Assembly (NCBI GenBank): GCA_903870185.1
Contig: CAIQCE010000172.1
Coordinates: 1 to 9,308 of the forward strand
Length of the DNA stretch: 9,308 nucleotides
From: an uncultured Gammaproteobacteria bacterium
GTDB lineage: Bacteria; Pseudomonadota; Gammaproteobacteria; Coxiellales; Coxiellaceae
Reading direction: 5' to 3'
In this document: positions 1 to 6,705 of the stretch, piece by piece
Layout: each line of letters opens with the position of its first letter
How positions within the stretch are numbered: position 1 is the stretch's first letter
Position numbers and translations under genes: made by a program
The notes under the pieces: model-generated
What the model was told of the DNA's origin: nothing
Seen by the model: only the letters and a program-made list of their open reading frames with translations
Database searches by the model: none

Positions 1-13
1 AAGGAAAAATAAA

Positions 14-442
14 ATGAGTAAAATTGCAATTGTAGTAAGCCGATTTAATCAGGAAGTCACTGATCGATTGGTTGAAGGAGGATTGGAGCGTTTTAAAGAA
101 CTTCAAAAGGGCGTGGAATTACCACCTGTTTATTCGGTGCCTGGCGCCGTGGAAATACCACTTATTGCTCAGCTGCTGGCTAAAACTGAAAAATATTCTG
201 CCATTATTTGTTATGGCGCTGTGATTCGTGGGGAAACTAGTCACTATGATTACGTCTGCCAACAAGTCAGCTATGGTTGTCAAAAAGTTGCTTTAGCCTA
301 TAGCATACCTGTGATTTTTTCAGTTTTAACAACGGATAGTGAGTGGCAAGCTATGGAGCGGGTCGGAGGGGCTCATGGACATAAAGGTCGTGATGGAATG
401 GATGCTGCGTTTGAAATGATCGATTTAATGAAAAGTATTTAA
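14..442 (+). CDS. ribH: 6,7-dimethyl-8-ribityllumazine synthase
   Basis: Penultimate enzyme of riboflavin synthesis. It condenses 5-amino-6-ribitylaminouracil with 3,4-dihydroxy-2-butanone 4-phosphate to give 6,7-dimethyl-8-ribityllumazine, in the cytosol, usually as an oligomeric shell. The 142-residue protein shows the family hallmarks in order: SRFN near residue 9, VPGAVEIP at 42-49, GAVIRGETSHYDYV at 68-81, VLTTD at 104-108 and ERVGG at 115-119. The residues equivalent to Bacillus subtilis Phe22, His88 and Arg127 are F11, H77 and R116, all at one constant offset, so the core aligns without gaps and is about 11 residues shorter at the N-terminus. The usual FGVLT is FSVLT here. ATG follows an AAGGA ribosome binding site at 1-5. 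The common downstream partner nusB is absent; an unrelated gene follows after 70 bases. The rest of its operon, if any, lies left of the window. Confidence 0.96.
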   Translation: MSKIAIVVSRFNQEVTDRLVEGGLERFKELQKGVELPPVYSVPGAVEIPLIAQLLAKTEKYSAIICYGAVIRGETSHYDYVCQQVSYGCQKVALAYSIPVIFSVLTTDSEWQAMERVGGAHGHKGRDGMDAAFEMIDLMKSI

Positions 443-468
443 TATTTTCTTAAGCTTGCTGGTTTAAA

Positions 469-497
469 TTGACATTAGCCATATTCCAATATTTCGA
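469..497 (+). promoter_or_regulatory. candidate sigma-70 promoter for the 1107-residue gene
   Basis: A perfect -35 hexamer TTGACA lies at 469-474 in the short gap between ribH and the next gene. The -10 is poor: TATTTC at 490-495 with a 15-base spacer is the best I can offer. The -35 match and the position just ahead of a start codon at 513 favour independent transcription of the large gene. The weak -10 keeps this tentative. Confidence 0.35.
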
Positions 498-512
498 CTA
501 AGGGGTTTCACA

Positions 513-3500
513 ATGCGTCATATCTTTTCACACAATGATAAGTTCAATCAGTATATATTAAATGCTGACCCTGAGACTCCCCCAGTTAAATTATCTAAGC
601 TTAAGAGAAAGTGGATATGGTTTGGTAAGCAAGAGGAAGTGGATTATAAAGCAGATTTTATTGAGCTACATGTCTTTGTGGCTGATTCAACAGGTCGTTT
701 GAGAAAACCTGCAGGATTTGATGGTTTTGGAAGTAGACCTAGTACTGCTAGTGCGGCTTCTTTTGTTCCTCAAAGTATTGTTCGAATCTTTAATGCAAGG
801 ACTCTTATTCCACAAAGTTGTGCGGTTGCAACTTTTACGCCTGCTCAATATCGAAAAGCTCAAAGATTAGGGTTGACACTAAACCAAGATGATTCTTTAT
901 TAGCTAAAATCCAAGGCACACTCGGGTTGTACTTGTTTGATAGTTTACGACGCCAAGAGCAATGGGGTATGCGAACACGCTTGACTCTTGAAAAACGAAA
1001 AATTTGCTATGATGCTTTCCGACGTTTGGAGTTATTAGAAAAAGTTGAAAGAGCTTATAATAAGGCCAATAAAAAACAGCTTGAAACTATTGTTGGACTC
1101 TATATTTCTGACTCTAATCGTAATGAACCTGGTTTACGGCAAGCCAAAAGTTATATTCAAGTAGGGGATACAAAAAATCTCTCTTATATGGACTCTGATA
1201 TAACGGCAGCTGAAGAATTCCAAAGGAAAATAGACGATCATCCATCTGAAGACACTCGTAATTTAGTCGCTAATTTTATAGCTAGCCGAGCTAATGAAGT
1301 TTTACGAGATCTGACGCTTGAAAATGAAAAATTAACCATTGCGGATGGAAATAATGCTTTCTTCAGAGGTAGTTTGAACCGCAGAATTAAACAAGCGGGA
1401 CAGCTTCTTTCTTCTACTTATTATTATGACCAAAGAGCTAAAGCTAAAGGTACTAATCTGCCTCTGGAAATTAAAAAAGAGCATCAAGGTAATTATGAAG
1501 ATTCTTCTAAAGATGAGCAGCTTATTACCGTTAGTTCTGATCAATTAAAAGTTCCTTTAAGAAGATTTTTATTCACGGTGAATTACGCAATTAATGACGA
1601 GCACGCTTATAATCCTGATCAAGAAACTTTGAGCGAAACTTCCACTCTTATTCCAGGTCATTTCGGTTGGCTTAGAAAAATCTGGTCTCATCGAACAGGA
1701 TTATCTTCTGCAGTTTCAGCTAAAGCGGCGCCTTCGCCTAAGGTAGCGGCTGGATCACCTAAACCATCCCGCTCGCCTGGGAAATCGCCCAGTAGATCTC
1801 CTAGATCACCAGCACAGGGATTACCTGTCGATTCTTATTATCAAATGAGAGAGGTAACTCGAGCAGCTGTGTTGGGATTTGTATCAACCACTAGCGACGA
1901 TGTAGTGTATTTTTTTCATATTATTTATCACTGGATTACGCATACGATTATAGCAAGTGCTAGAAATATTGCTGAAGTTTGGAATCAGCTAAGATGGGAT
2001 TTCAAATGGCCGAGCCTTCCTACGCCAGCAAGTCAGCAGCCAGAAGTACAACCTACTGTTGCTGCTAATCCTATTCAAGCTGCTGTTACTCTTCCAGCAG
2101 AGCTAGTTATTCCAGGGCCTCAATCGCGAATGGCTCGACCAGATACACGCTTAAAAGGTTTTGATCCAGATGATTTTTTATCAGCCACTATGGGTGGTGC
2201 TGAAGCATTTTTTAACTTCATGTCACTCTATTATGAAATTGCACCGACAGCTGCGGCTTTGGGTTCGGTAGCCTATGTGGCGGGAGGGTTATCTGTCCTT
2301 GCCCCTGAGATATTTGATAAATTATTTCCTTCAATGTCATTTTATAAGACAGGTAGCATCGCGATTGCCAAGGCTATGTCTAGCTCAGAAACTTCACAAT
2401 TGGTTACGGCTGCTTTCACTGATATGAAGATAGTATTATTAACGCTTGATGCAATTGCTGATGGTGGCGATTCTACTTTAGGTCATGCGGCAATTTATTT
2501 AAAAAATCATTTAATACAAGCCTTAGTAGCTGGTGGCTTTATCATTGGTGCGGGTTATGCACTTTCCTACGGGCAAATTCCAGTTATTAGTGAAGTAGTA
2601 AAAGCAGATGCAGGCAACGTAGTATTTATGGAGCAAAGCTTTATTGCAGCTAAATTAACAGCTGTAGTCTATCATGCATTTTCCAGTCATCCGGGTGAAA
2701 CAAGTTTAATGGCGCGAACTATTAAGTTAATAGCTGAGATGGCTATTTGGCCTTTAAGAATGCTGCTTATTCCAATCAACCTGATTTCAATTAGAATCGG
2801 TAGAGAGCTTCGTGACGACGTTAATTTTAAACCTAAATATTCCCAAGCATTATTGCCCTTAAAAGACGCCGCTTGGTTTATTTTAGGCGGAAGCATGCGT
2901 TTAGCGGATGCCTTATTGCGGTTGGCTAATGTATTTGGCAGATCAGTGAAAATTGGTGTGAAAACCATTTCTGATGTGCTATTTAATGGTACAGCCACAC
3001 TCATCAATCGTCCCCTTTCATTAGTGTTGGCAGCAATTGGTGCATCGATAGGTTACTTGTTATTTGCTCATGCAGGACTCGCTATCATGATGTCTCCAGC
3101 GGTCATGATAGCTTTAGTTTTAACAGGGGCTATGTTGGGAGGGATCTTACATTACTCTCTTAAGGGGGGTGCTATTAAGACACCTGCAAGAGGCATGTTG
3201 TGGTTGAAGCATAAATTGAGTGCAGTTCTTGATCGATTTTTAACTCGGCCTCTGCATGAATTTTATAAAAATGCTCGAAATTCCATTGCACGAATATTGT
3301 TGGAAAATCGTATTCCTAAAATGTTGAAACGGGATTTACCTTTTGATTTACTCTTAGCATCGTTGCAACTGCATATACCTCAATATTCTTTTAATCTACC
3401 AGCAGCTTCAGTTGGGGTTTCATTTGGTGCTGCTAGTACAGAAACACAACTAAGTCATACTCAAGTTCATAGGTGTTCTTTTGCAGGAGGGGCGGCAGCT

Positions 3501-3836
3501 CTACCAGTCGAAAGCATCATCGCTGCTACCCGTACCTATCGGAATCCTGTGAGATCATGGGTGAGTCGTGCCGTAGCTCCAGCCATCACATTGCCAACAA
3601 ATCGTGGAGATAGATCGGGCTCTATGGTTGAGGGAGAAGGCAAGTCGGCTCCAACTCGTGCTAGTAGATCAGCTTCCCTGGTGGTAGGGGCTCATGCAGC
3701 AGACCATCTAAGGAAAATATGGGCTGATAGACATGTGGCTCAAGTAACTGGGATTGATGATAGCGCTGATGCAGCTTCAGCTGGAGCAGATGCTATGCCA
3801 GGAGTGCCTGCTAGTGGCGCTCCCGCAGTAAGATAG
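513..3836 (+). CDS. large unrecognised multi-pass membrane protein, candidate effector
   Basis: I do not recognise the 1107-residue product. ATG at 513 is preceded by a good ribosome binding site, AGGGG at 501-505, with 7-base spacing. Residues 1-400 look soluble, with charged helical stretches around 150-310. Residues 408-434 form a basic Ser-Pro linker with six SP dipeptides. A possible membrane or amphipathic helix lies near 463-485. Clear hydrophobic segments fall near 579-600, 668-688, 737-762, 836-860 and 861-884. The last about 110 residues are rich in Ala, Ser and Gly, lack obvious structure, and end in Arg. No N-terminal signal peptide and no recognisable catalytic motif is visible. 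The tail is richer in G+C than the body. Size, soluble head, late membrane segments and disordered C-terminus fit a Dot/Icm-type effector, but this is inference from architecture and neighbours. A large envelope protein of unknown role is the alternative. Confidence 0.85.
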   Translation: MRHIFSHNDKFNQYILNADPETPPVKLSKLKRKWIWFGKQEEVDYKADFIELHVFVADSTGRLRKPAGFDGFGSRPSTASAASFVPQSIVRIFNARTLIPQSCAVATFTPAQYRKAQRLGLTLNQDDSLLAKIQGTLGLYLFDSLRRQEQWGMRTRLTLEKRKICYDAFRRLELLEKVERAYNKANKKQLETIVGLYISDSNRNEPGLRQAKSYIQVGDTKNLSYMDSDITAAEEFQRKIDDHPSEDTRNLVANFIASRANEVLRDLTLENEKLTIADGNNAFFRGSLNRRIKQAGQLLSSTYYYDQRAKAKGTNLPLEIKKEHQGNYEDSSKDEQLITVSSDQLKVPLRRFLFTVNYAINDEHAYNPDQETLSETSTLIPGHFGWLRKIWSHRTGLSSAVSAKAAPSPKVAAGSPKPSRSPGKSPSRSPRSPAQGLPVDSYYQMREVTRAAVLGFVSTTSDDVVYFFHIIYHWITHTIIASARNIAEVWNQLRWDFKWPSLPTPASQQPEVQPTVAANPIQAAVTLPAELVIPGPQSRMARPDTRLKGFDPDDFLSATMGGAEAFFNFMSLYYEIAPTAAALGSVAYVAGGLSVLAPEIFDKLFPSMSFYKTGSIAIAKAMSSSETSQLVTAAFTDMKIVLLTLDAIADGGDSTLGHAAIYLKNHLIQALVAGGFIIGAGYALSYGQIPVISEVVKADAGNVVFMEQSFIAAKLTAVVYHAFSSHPGETSLMARTIKLIAEMAIWPLRMLLIPINLISIRIGRELRDDVNFKPKYSQALLPLKDAAWFILGGSMRLADALLRLANVFGRSVKIGVKTISDVLFNGTATLINRPLSLVLAAIGASIGYLLFAHAGLAIMMSPAVMIALVLTGAMLGGILHYSLKGGAIKTPARGMLWLKHKLSAVLDRFLTRPLHEFYKNARNSIARILLENRIPKMLKRDLPFDLLLASLQLHIPQYSFNLPAASVGVSFGAASTETQLSHTQVHRCSFAGGAAALPVESIIAATRTYRNPVRSWVSRAVAPAITLPTNRGDRSGSMVEGEGKSAPTRASRSASLVVGAHAADHLRKIWADRHVAQVTGIDDSADAASAGADAMPGVPASGAPAVR

Positions 3837-3845
3837 GTTGGTGCT

Positions 3846-3870
3846 GCTAAGCATGCAATGCATGCTTAGC
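3846..3870. repeat. perfect 11-bp inverted repeat (hairpin) after the 1107-residue gene
   Basis: GCTAAGCATGC and its exact reverse complement GCATGCTTAGC are separated by a 3-base AAT loop, 10 bases after the stop codon of the large gene. The stem is strong enough to act as a transcript 3' end or processing barrier. Neither strand has a T-run after it, so it is not a canonical Rho-independent terminator. Confidence 0.75.
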
Positions 3871-3890
3871 TCAACAGATAGAATGAAATT

Positions 3891-3921
3891 GTCGGTCCTG
3901 AAAAGTGCAGCCCGACCTACA
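3891..3921 (-). repeat. REP-like element with GTAG foot (copy 1)
   Basis: Read on the minus strand this begins TGTAG and continues into an imperfect hairpin. The arms pair GTCGG (3891-3895) with CCGAC (3912-3916) and CTG (3898-3900) with CAG (3908-3910), with a small internal mismatch. A GTAG tetranucleotide at the foot of a short imperfect palindrome is the known architecture of REP elements mobilised by RAYT (Y1 transposase-like) proteins. Its flank GCCCGACCTACA at 3910-3921 matches the flank of the second copy at 10 of 12 bases. No transposase gene is in the window. Confidence 0.5.
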
Positions 3922-3934
3922 CCATTTAACTGAA

Positions 3935-3952
3935 TCCCCGCCTGCGCGGGGA
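3935..3952. repeat. GC-rich hairpin CCCCGC-CTGC-GCGGGG
   Basis: A 7-bp stem (TCCCCGC at 3935-3941 pairs with GCGGGGA at 3946-3952) with a CTGC loop stands out in an AT-leaning background. From memory, sequences of this form are scattered in intergenic regions of many proteobacteria. Only one copy is present here. No T-run follows. Confidence 0.5.
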
Positions 3953-3959
3953 CGATGGC

Positions 3960-3985
3960 TTAGTGCCAAGCGGAGCGCGGCCTAA
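3960..3985. repeat. bulged hairpin TTAG-T-GCC / GGC-CTAA
   Basis: TTAG (3960-3963) pairs with CTAA (3982-3985) and GCC (3965-3967) with GGC (3979-3981). T3964 is bulged, and the 11-base loop is purine/GC-rich. It is the third of four close hairpins between the two REP-like copies and may be part of one composite intergenic element. A T-rich stretch lies about 10 bases further on, too far for a standard terminator. Confidence 0.35.
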
Positions 3986-4029
3986 CAAAGCAAGATATTA
4001 TTTTTGCCAGGCACATAAAAAATGGGCTT

Positions 4030-4060
4030 GGTGGGTGCACTTCGTTTTGCCCACCCTACA
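4030..4060 (-). repeat. REP-like element with GTAG foot (copy 2)
   Basis: On the minus strand it starts TGTAGG and folds by pairing GGTGGG (4030-4035) with CCCACC (4050-4055); GCA/TGC inside the arms can extend the stem past a two-base bulge. It has the same orientation and the same terminal CCTACA as the element at 3891-3921. From memory, intergenic sequences of the form GTGGGCAAAACGAAGTGCCC are common in many bacterial genomes, which supports a dispersed family rather than a chance hairpin. Confidence 0.5.
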
Positions 4061-4121
4061 TGAGATATAGCTGTACCCCACCAATCAACATACAAAATTC
4101 CGACCTTTCGATAGAGATGCG

Positions 4122-4138
4122 CTTAAGATTTCCTTAAT
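4122..4138 (+). promoter_or_regulatory. PmrA-type operator (CTTAAG-N5-CTTAAT)
   Basis: Two direct hexamers, CTTAAG at 4122-4127 and CTTAAT at 4133-4138, are separated by five bases (ATTTC). This is the published PmrA box layout (YTTAAK-N5-YTTAAK), and it is also close to the extended Legionella/Coxiella form with TTAATATT-like half-sites. A candidate -10 (TAATAT at 4149-4154) lies just downstream, so the second half-site sits near the -35 position, as expected for an activator-dependent promoter with no good -35 of its own. The target is the gene starting at 4239, leaving a leader of roughly 80 bases. In Legionella and Coxiella this operator controls dot/icm and effector genes. Confidence 0.6.
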
Positions 4139-4225
4139 ATGATTATGTTAATATTTTGTACAGAAGCGGCATGAATGCCCATTATTGCACATATTGGTAA
4201 CAAGGAGTCAATATCGAATAAAAAC

Positions 4226-4238
4226 AAAAGGTTGGATC
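4226..4238 (+). promoter_or_regulatory. ribosome binding site fixing the start at 4239
   Basis: AAAAGG at 4226-4231 with 7-base spacing to ATG at 4239 gives a normal initiation site. The longer reading frame would start at TTG 4185 and has no purine-rich site at the right distance. AAGGAG at 4202-4207 is followed by no start codon in frame. This favours the 425-residue form. Confidence 0.65.
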
Positions 4239-5516
4239 ATGAAAATCACTTTCCATATTAGGCTTACAGACCTGCTTCAGGCAAAAATCGAAGCATTTAA
4301 ATTTTCCCACTACTTGGTGAATTTAAAATCAATTGAATCAAAAGATAACAGTTTAATCATTGAATATGAATTTTTGCCCGGGATACTTCCTACTGCATTC
4401 CAGATGCAAGCCTTTGAAAATCATTTTAAGTCGTATATTTTACGTGCCAATCGTCCTGATACTGCTGAGTCAGATAATGATTCTGATTCAGAAGCTGCAG
4501 CTGGTGCTGGTGCTGGTGCTTCCGTTTCCGCTTCCGCTTCCGCTTCCGCTTCCGCTGCCAGATCAAAGGTAGATGCAAAGCGTATACGGCGTTGCTCTCA
4601 GTCTCCAGTCGAAAGTAATAGTAGTGATGATGAATCAGTGAGTGCTACTAGTGCTTTTGATTCTGATGTATTAGTAGCCCCATCTAGGACTGCTTCAGCC
4701 TCTCACGGTGCAGGTGCTAGTGGAGCCTCTTCTGGCAGTATATCTGCTTTATCCTCTCTTTCTGCCATGTCTGAGGTAGATTCTAGTGTTGCTTCTAGTG
4801 TTGCTTCTAGTGTTGCTTCTAGCTCTGGCGTTGGTGCACCATTTCCTGCACGGGCATTATTTGCTCAGCCTTTGCCCGTATCCGTATTGGCATTTCATCC
4901 TCATCTTGCAACACAAATTGCGAGGGGAGTAGTGAATCATCAGGAAGTTAACAGTGGTGGGGCTGCTAGTGCTGCAGTTGCTGGTATTTCATTGCCAGCA
5001 CCGCCAGTCGGTTTGTTTGCGGTTCCTGCAGGGGCAGAGCGGAGGCTAATGAATGGATTTGAAGGTGATCATCAAGCTTCGGGAGTAATGGCGAGGTTAC
5101 AAGGCCATCATCCTGCTCCGGGAGTGAATCCATTTTTCATTGGTAGAAGGATGGAAATGGACGCAGCTAATACGGCTGCAGCAGCCTCTGTAGTACCTAC
5201 GCTTGGACGGGCTTCTGCTTTATTTCGTGCTCCGGCTTTTTCAGTCCACGCGACGCCCATGCGTGCTGGTAGGGCACGAGCAGCAGGCATACGCCCAGGA
5301 ACAGCAGTTATTTTAGCAGAAACATCTCCTCTGAGCCCTCCTGCCGTGCCTGGAACTGCTGCAGACACAGCAGCTTCACTAGCAGCAACTATTGGGGGGT
5401 TAAGTATTTTTGATTTTCAACCTCATGCTGCCTTAAGCTTGCAGCTTCCTCAGGCATCGTTATCTTCAGTAGCGGCGGCTCCTTCAGCAGCACCTTCTTT
5501 AACAGCACCTCGATAA
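4239..5516 (+). CDS. Ala/Ser-rich repeat protein under a PmrA-like box, candidate effector
   Basis: I do not recognise the 425-residue product (443 if the in-frame TTG at 4185 were used). About the first 75 residues look folded: a beta strand (MKITFHIRLT), a helix, a second strand around LIIEYEF, then another helix. After an acidic DSDSE stretch the rest is low complexity, dominated by Ala and Ser with Gly and Pro. It includes Gly-Ala and Ser-Ala runs encoded by hexamer repeats, a basic KRIRR patch near residue 118, and a Ser-Ser-Val-Ala repeat. No signal peptide, membrane segment or catalytic motif is visible. Base composition shifts from AT-rich in the head to more GC-rich in the tail, consistent with repeat expansion. 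The upstream PmrA-type box is the main reason to suspect a secreted effector; function is unknown. A strong terminator follows, so it is probably transcribed alone. Confidence 0.8.
   Translation: MKITFHIRLTDLLQAKIEAFKFSHYLVNLKSIESKDNSLIIEYEFLPGILPTAFQMQAFENHFKSYILRANRPDTAESDNDSDSEAAAGAGAGASVSASASASASAARSKVDAKRIRRCSQSPVESNSSDDESVSATSAFDSDVLVAPSRTASASHGAGASGASSGSISALSSLSAMSEVDSSVASSVASSVASSSGVGAPFPARALFAQPLPVSVLAFHPHLATQIARGVVNHQEVNSGGAASAAVAGISLPAPPVGLFAVPAGAERRLMNGFEGDHQASGVMARLQGHHPAPGVNPFFIGRRMEMDAANTAAAASVVPTLGRASALFRAPAFSVHATPMRAGRARAAGIRPGTAVILAETSPLSPPAVPGTAADTAASLAATIGGLSIFDFQPHAALSLQLPQASLSSVAAAPSAAPSLTAPR
4503..4556 (+). repeat. tandem hexamers: GGTGCT x3 then TCCGYT x6
   Basis: Three GGTGCT units (4503-4520, Gly-Ala) run straight into six TCC-G-[T/C]-T units (4521-4556, Ser-Val then Ser-Ala). 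The last five are identical at the DNA level. Identity at the nucleotide level, not just the protein level, points to recent slippage. Unit changes would alter protein length without shifting frame. Confidence 0.9.
4781..4822 (+). repeat. 12-bp tandem repeat TTCTAGTGTTGC, 3.5 copies
   Basis: Three exact 12-base units at 4781-4792, 4793-4804 and 4805-4816, plus a half unit to 4822, encode repeated Ser-Ser-Val-Ala. As with the hexamers, the copies are identical at DNA level and in-frame. Confidence 0.9.
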
Positions 5517-5523
5517 ATTAATC

Positions 5524-5565
5524 CTGGATTAAGGGCAGACCCTAGCCCTTATCCAGAGATTTTTT
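5524..5565 (+). terminator. Rho-independent terminator of the 425-residue gene
   Basis: CTGGATTAAGGGC (5524-5536) pairs with GCCCTTATCCAG (5545-5556), giving a 12-bp stem with a single bulged T and an 8-base loop. The stem is followed after three bases by six T residues (5560-5565). It starts 8 bases after the stop codon and separates this gene from perM. Confidence 0.9.
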
Positions 5566-5593
5566 CAGCTCGGTGGCCCCACTTCCTCAATTA

Positions 5594-5602
5594 TGCTAAG
5601 AT
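5594..5602 (+). promoter_or_regulatory. candidate extended -10 promoter of perM
   Basis: TG-C-TAAGAT at 5594-5602 fits an extended -10 element, 30 bases ahead of the perM start and just after the upstream terminator. No recognisable -35 lies 17 bases upstream, which an extended -10 can tolerate. The terminator in front implies that a promoter must exist near here. Confidence 0.4.
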
Positions 5603-5631
5603 TTGATTTTTTAGGATGATAAGGAAATTTC

Positions 5632-6705
5632 ATGATCAGACATAACCCCATTATTCAATCTATCTCTGAGTGGTTTACTCGCAATTTCTCAGATCCTAGT
5701 GTATTAGGATTGTTTTTTACATTAGTCACAGCAATCATATTGATCCAATTTTTTGGCGCCGTTTTGGCACCTATCTTAGTCAGTGTGGTGATTGCATATC
5801 TTTTAAATTCTGGGGTTCGATATTTACAGCGTTGGCATATTCCTCATTTGGTCGCCGTTTCGATTGTCTATATTACCTTCCTAGGATTGTTGTTATTTGG
5901 ATTATTGGGATTATTGCCGATACTTTGGAAACAGCTGACAAGTTTAGTGAAAGAATTGCCGATAGCTGTTGATAAGCTACAGGTATTGATCACCAATTTG
6001 GTTCATCACTATCCTAGCATCTTAGGTGATTTTCAGTGGACTTCAATTTCAGATCAATTTAAAACACAGGCTCCTAAGCTAGGCCAGTTACTGCTTTCAA
6101 TTTCATTAGCCGGTATACCGGGAGTGATAGAGTTTGTTTTGTATTTTATATTAGTACCTTTATTGGTTTTTTTCTTTCTGAAAGATAGTAAGACCATTAC
6201 ACATTGGGCAAGCCAATTTTTACCTTCGAATCGTTCATTGATGAATAATGTATGGGGTGAAGTCAATATTCAGATTGGAAATTATGTGAGAGGCCGAGTG
6301 ATTGAAGTTATTTTTGTCGGTATTGTGAGCTCTTTGACATTTGGTGTTTTAGGTCTGCAATATGCGATACTTTTAGGCGCATTAGTAGGGCTTTCAGTCA
6401 TAATCCCTTATGTAGGCGCAGTGATTGTAACGATTCCGGTTTTAGTAGTCGCATTATTACAGTGGGGCCCAACTGCACCATTCTTTTATTTGTTATTGGC
6501 ATTTTCTATCATTTTATTGGTTGATGGAAATATTTTAGTGCCCTTATTATTTTCAGAAACAATGAATATTCATCCAGTAGCGATTATTGTTTCAGTATTA
6601 ATTTTTGGTGGAATCTGGGGATTCTGGGGTGTATTTTTTGCGATTCCATTGGCGACGGTTGTGAAGGCTATCTTGAATGCTTGGCCTGAGTATCATGCGA
6701 AATAG
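5632..6705 (+). CDS. perM: PerM, AI-2E family inner-membrane transporter
   Basis: Inner-membrane protein of the AI-2E/UPF0118 exporter family. The physiological substrate of PerM is unsettled, and the family name does not prove export of autoinducer-2. At 357 residues it matches the Escherichia coli protein (about 353). Family features are plain: FSDP near residue 19; paired N-terminal membrane helices at about 25-60 and 72-99; a membrane pair around 153-183; the YVRGRV segment at 218-223; IIPYVGA at 258-263; and the highly conserved C-terminal stretch starting DGN at 298 and running through SETMNIHP to FFAIPLATVVKA near 346. ATG follows AAGGAA at 5621-5626. It lies between a terminator and its own candidate promoter, so it is probably monocistronic. 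Its last 38 bases overlap the end of the convergent gene, and I see no terminator between them. Confidence 0.95.
   Translation: MIRHNPIIQSISEWFTRNFSDPSVLGLFFTLVTAIILIQFFGAVLAPILVSVVIAYLLNSGVRYLQRWHIPHLVAVSIVYITFLGLLLFGLLGLLPILWKQLTSLVKELPIAVDKLQVLITNLVHHYPSILGDFQWTSISDQFKTQAPKLGQLLLSISLAGIPGVIEFVLYFILVPLLVFFFLKDSKTITHWASQFLPSNRSLMNNVWGEVNIQIGNYVRGRVIEVIFVGIVSSLTFGVLGLQYAILLGALVGLSVIIPYVGAVIVTIPVLVVALLQWGPTAPFFYLLLAFSIILLVDGNILVPLLFSETMNIHPVAIIVSVLIFGGIWGFWGVFFAIPLATVVKAILNAWPEYHAK

Noticed and set aside
449..454. CTTAAG in the ribH to 1107-residue gene gap as a second PmrA box
   Set aside because: Only one half-site; five bases further on is TGGTTT, not a CTTAAK hexamer.
1005..1025. CX5R pattern (CYDAFRR) in the 1107-residue protein as a phosphatase loop
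   Set aside because: It lacks the glycine and lysines of a P-loop and sits inside a charged helical stretch; a chance match.
3980..3986. GCCTAAC resembling one core box of an integron attC site, beside a bulged hairpin
   Set aside because: The partner GTTRRRY box is missing on the other arm, and there are no cassettes or integrase in the window.
4185..4238. Upstream TTG start giving an 18-residue longer form of the 425-residue protein
   Set aside because: No ribosome binding site at a workable distance, and the ATG at 4239 has one; TTG is also the rarest of the usual start codons.
4360..4572. Frame-shifted Leu/Pro-rich reading frame inside the 425-residue gene
   Set aside because: Its repeats are the same hexamers read in another frame; no start signal, and it lies wholly within the longer gene.
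4503..4822. CRISPR array or phase-variable switch in the repeat region
   Set aside because: Units are directly adjacent with no spacers, and 6- and 12-base units cannot shift the reading frame.
5108..5368. Minus-strand frame inside the tail of the 425-residue gene
   Set aside because: A shadow caused by the GC-rich Ala codons; no ribosome binding site or family features.
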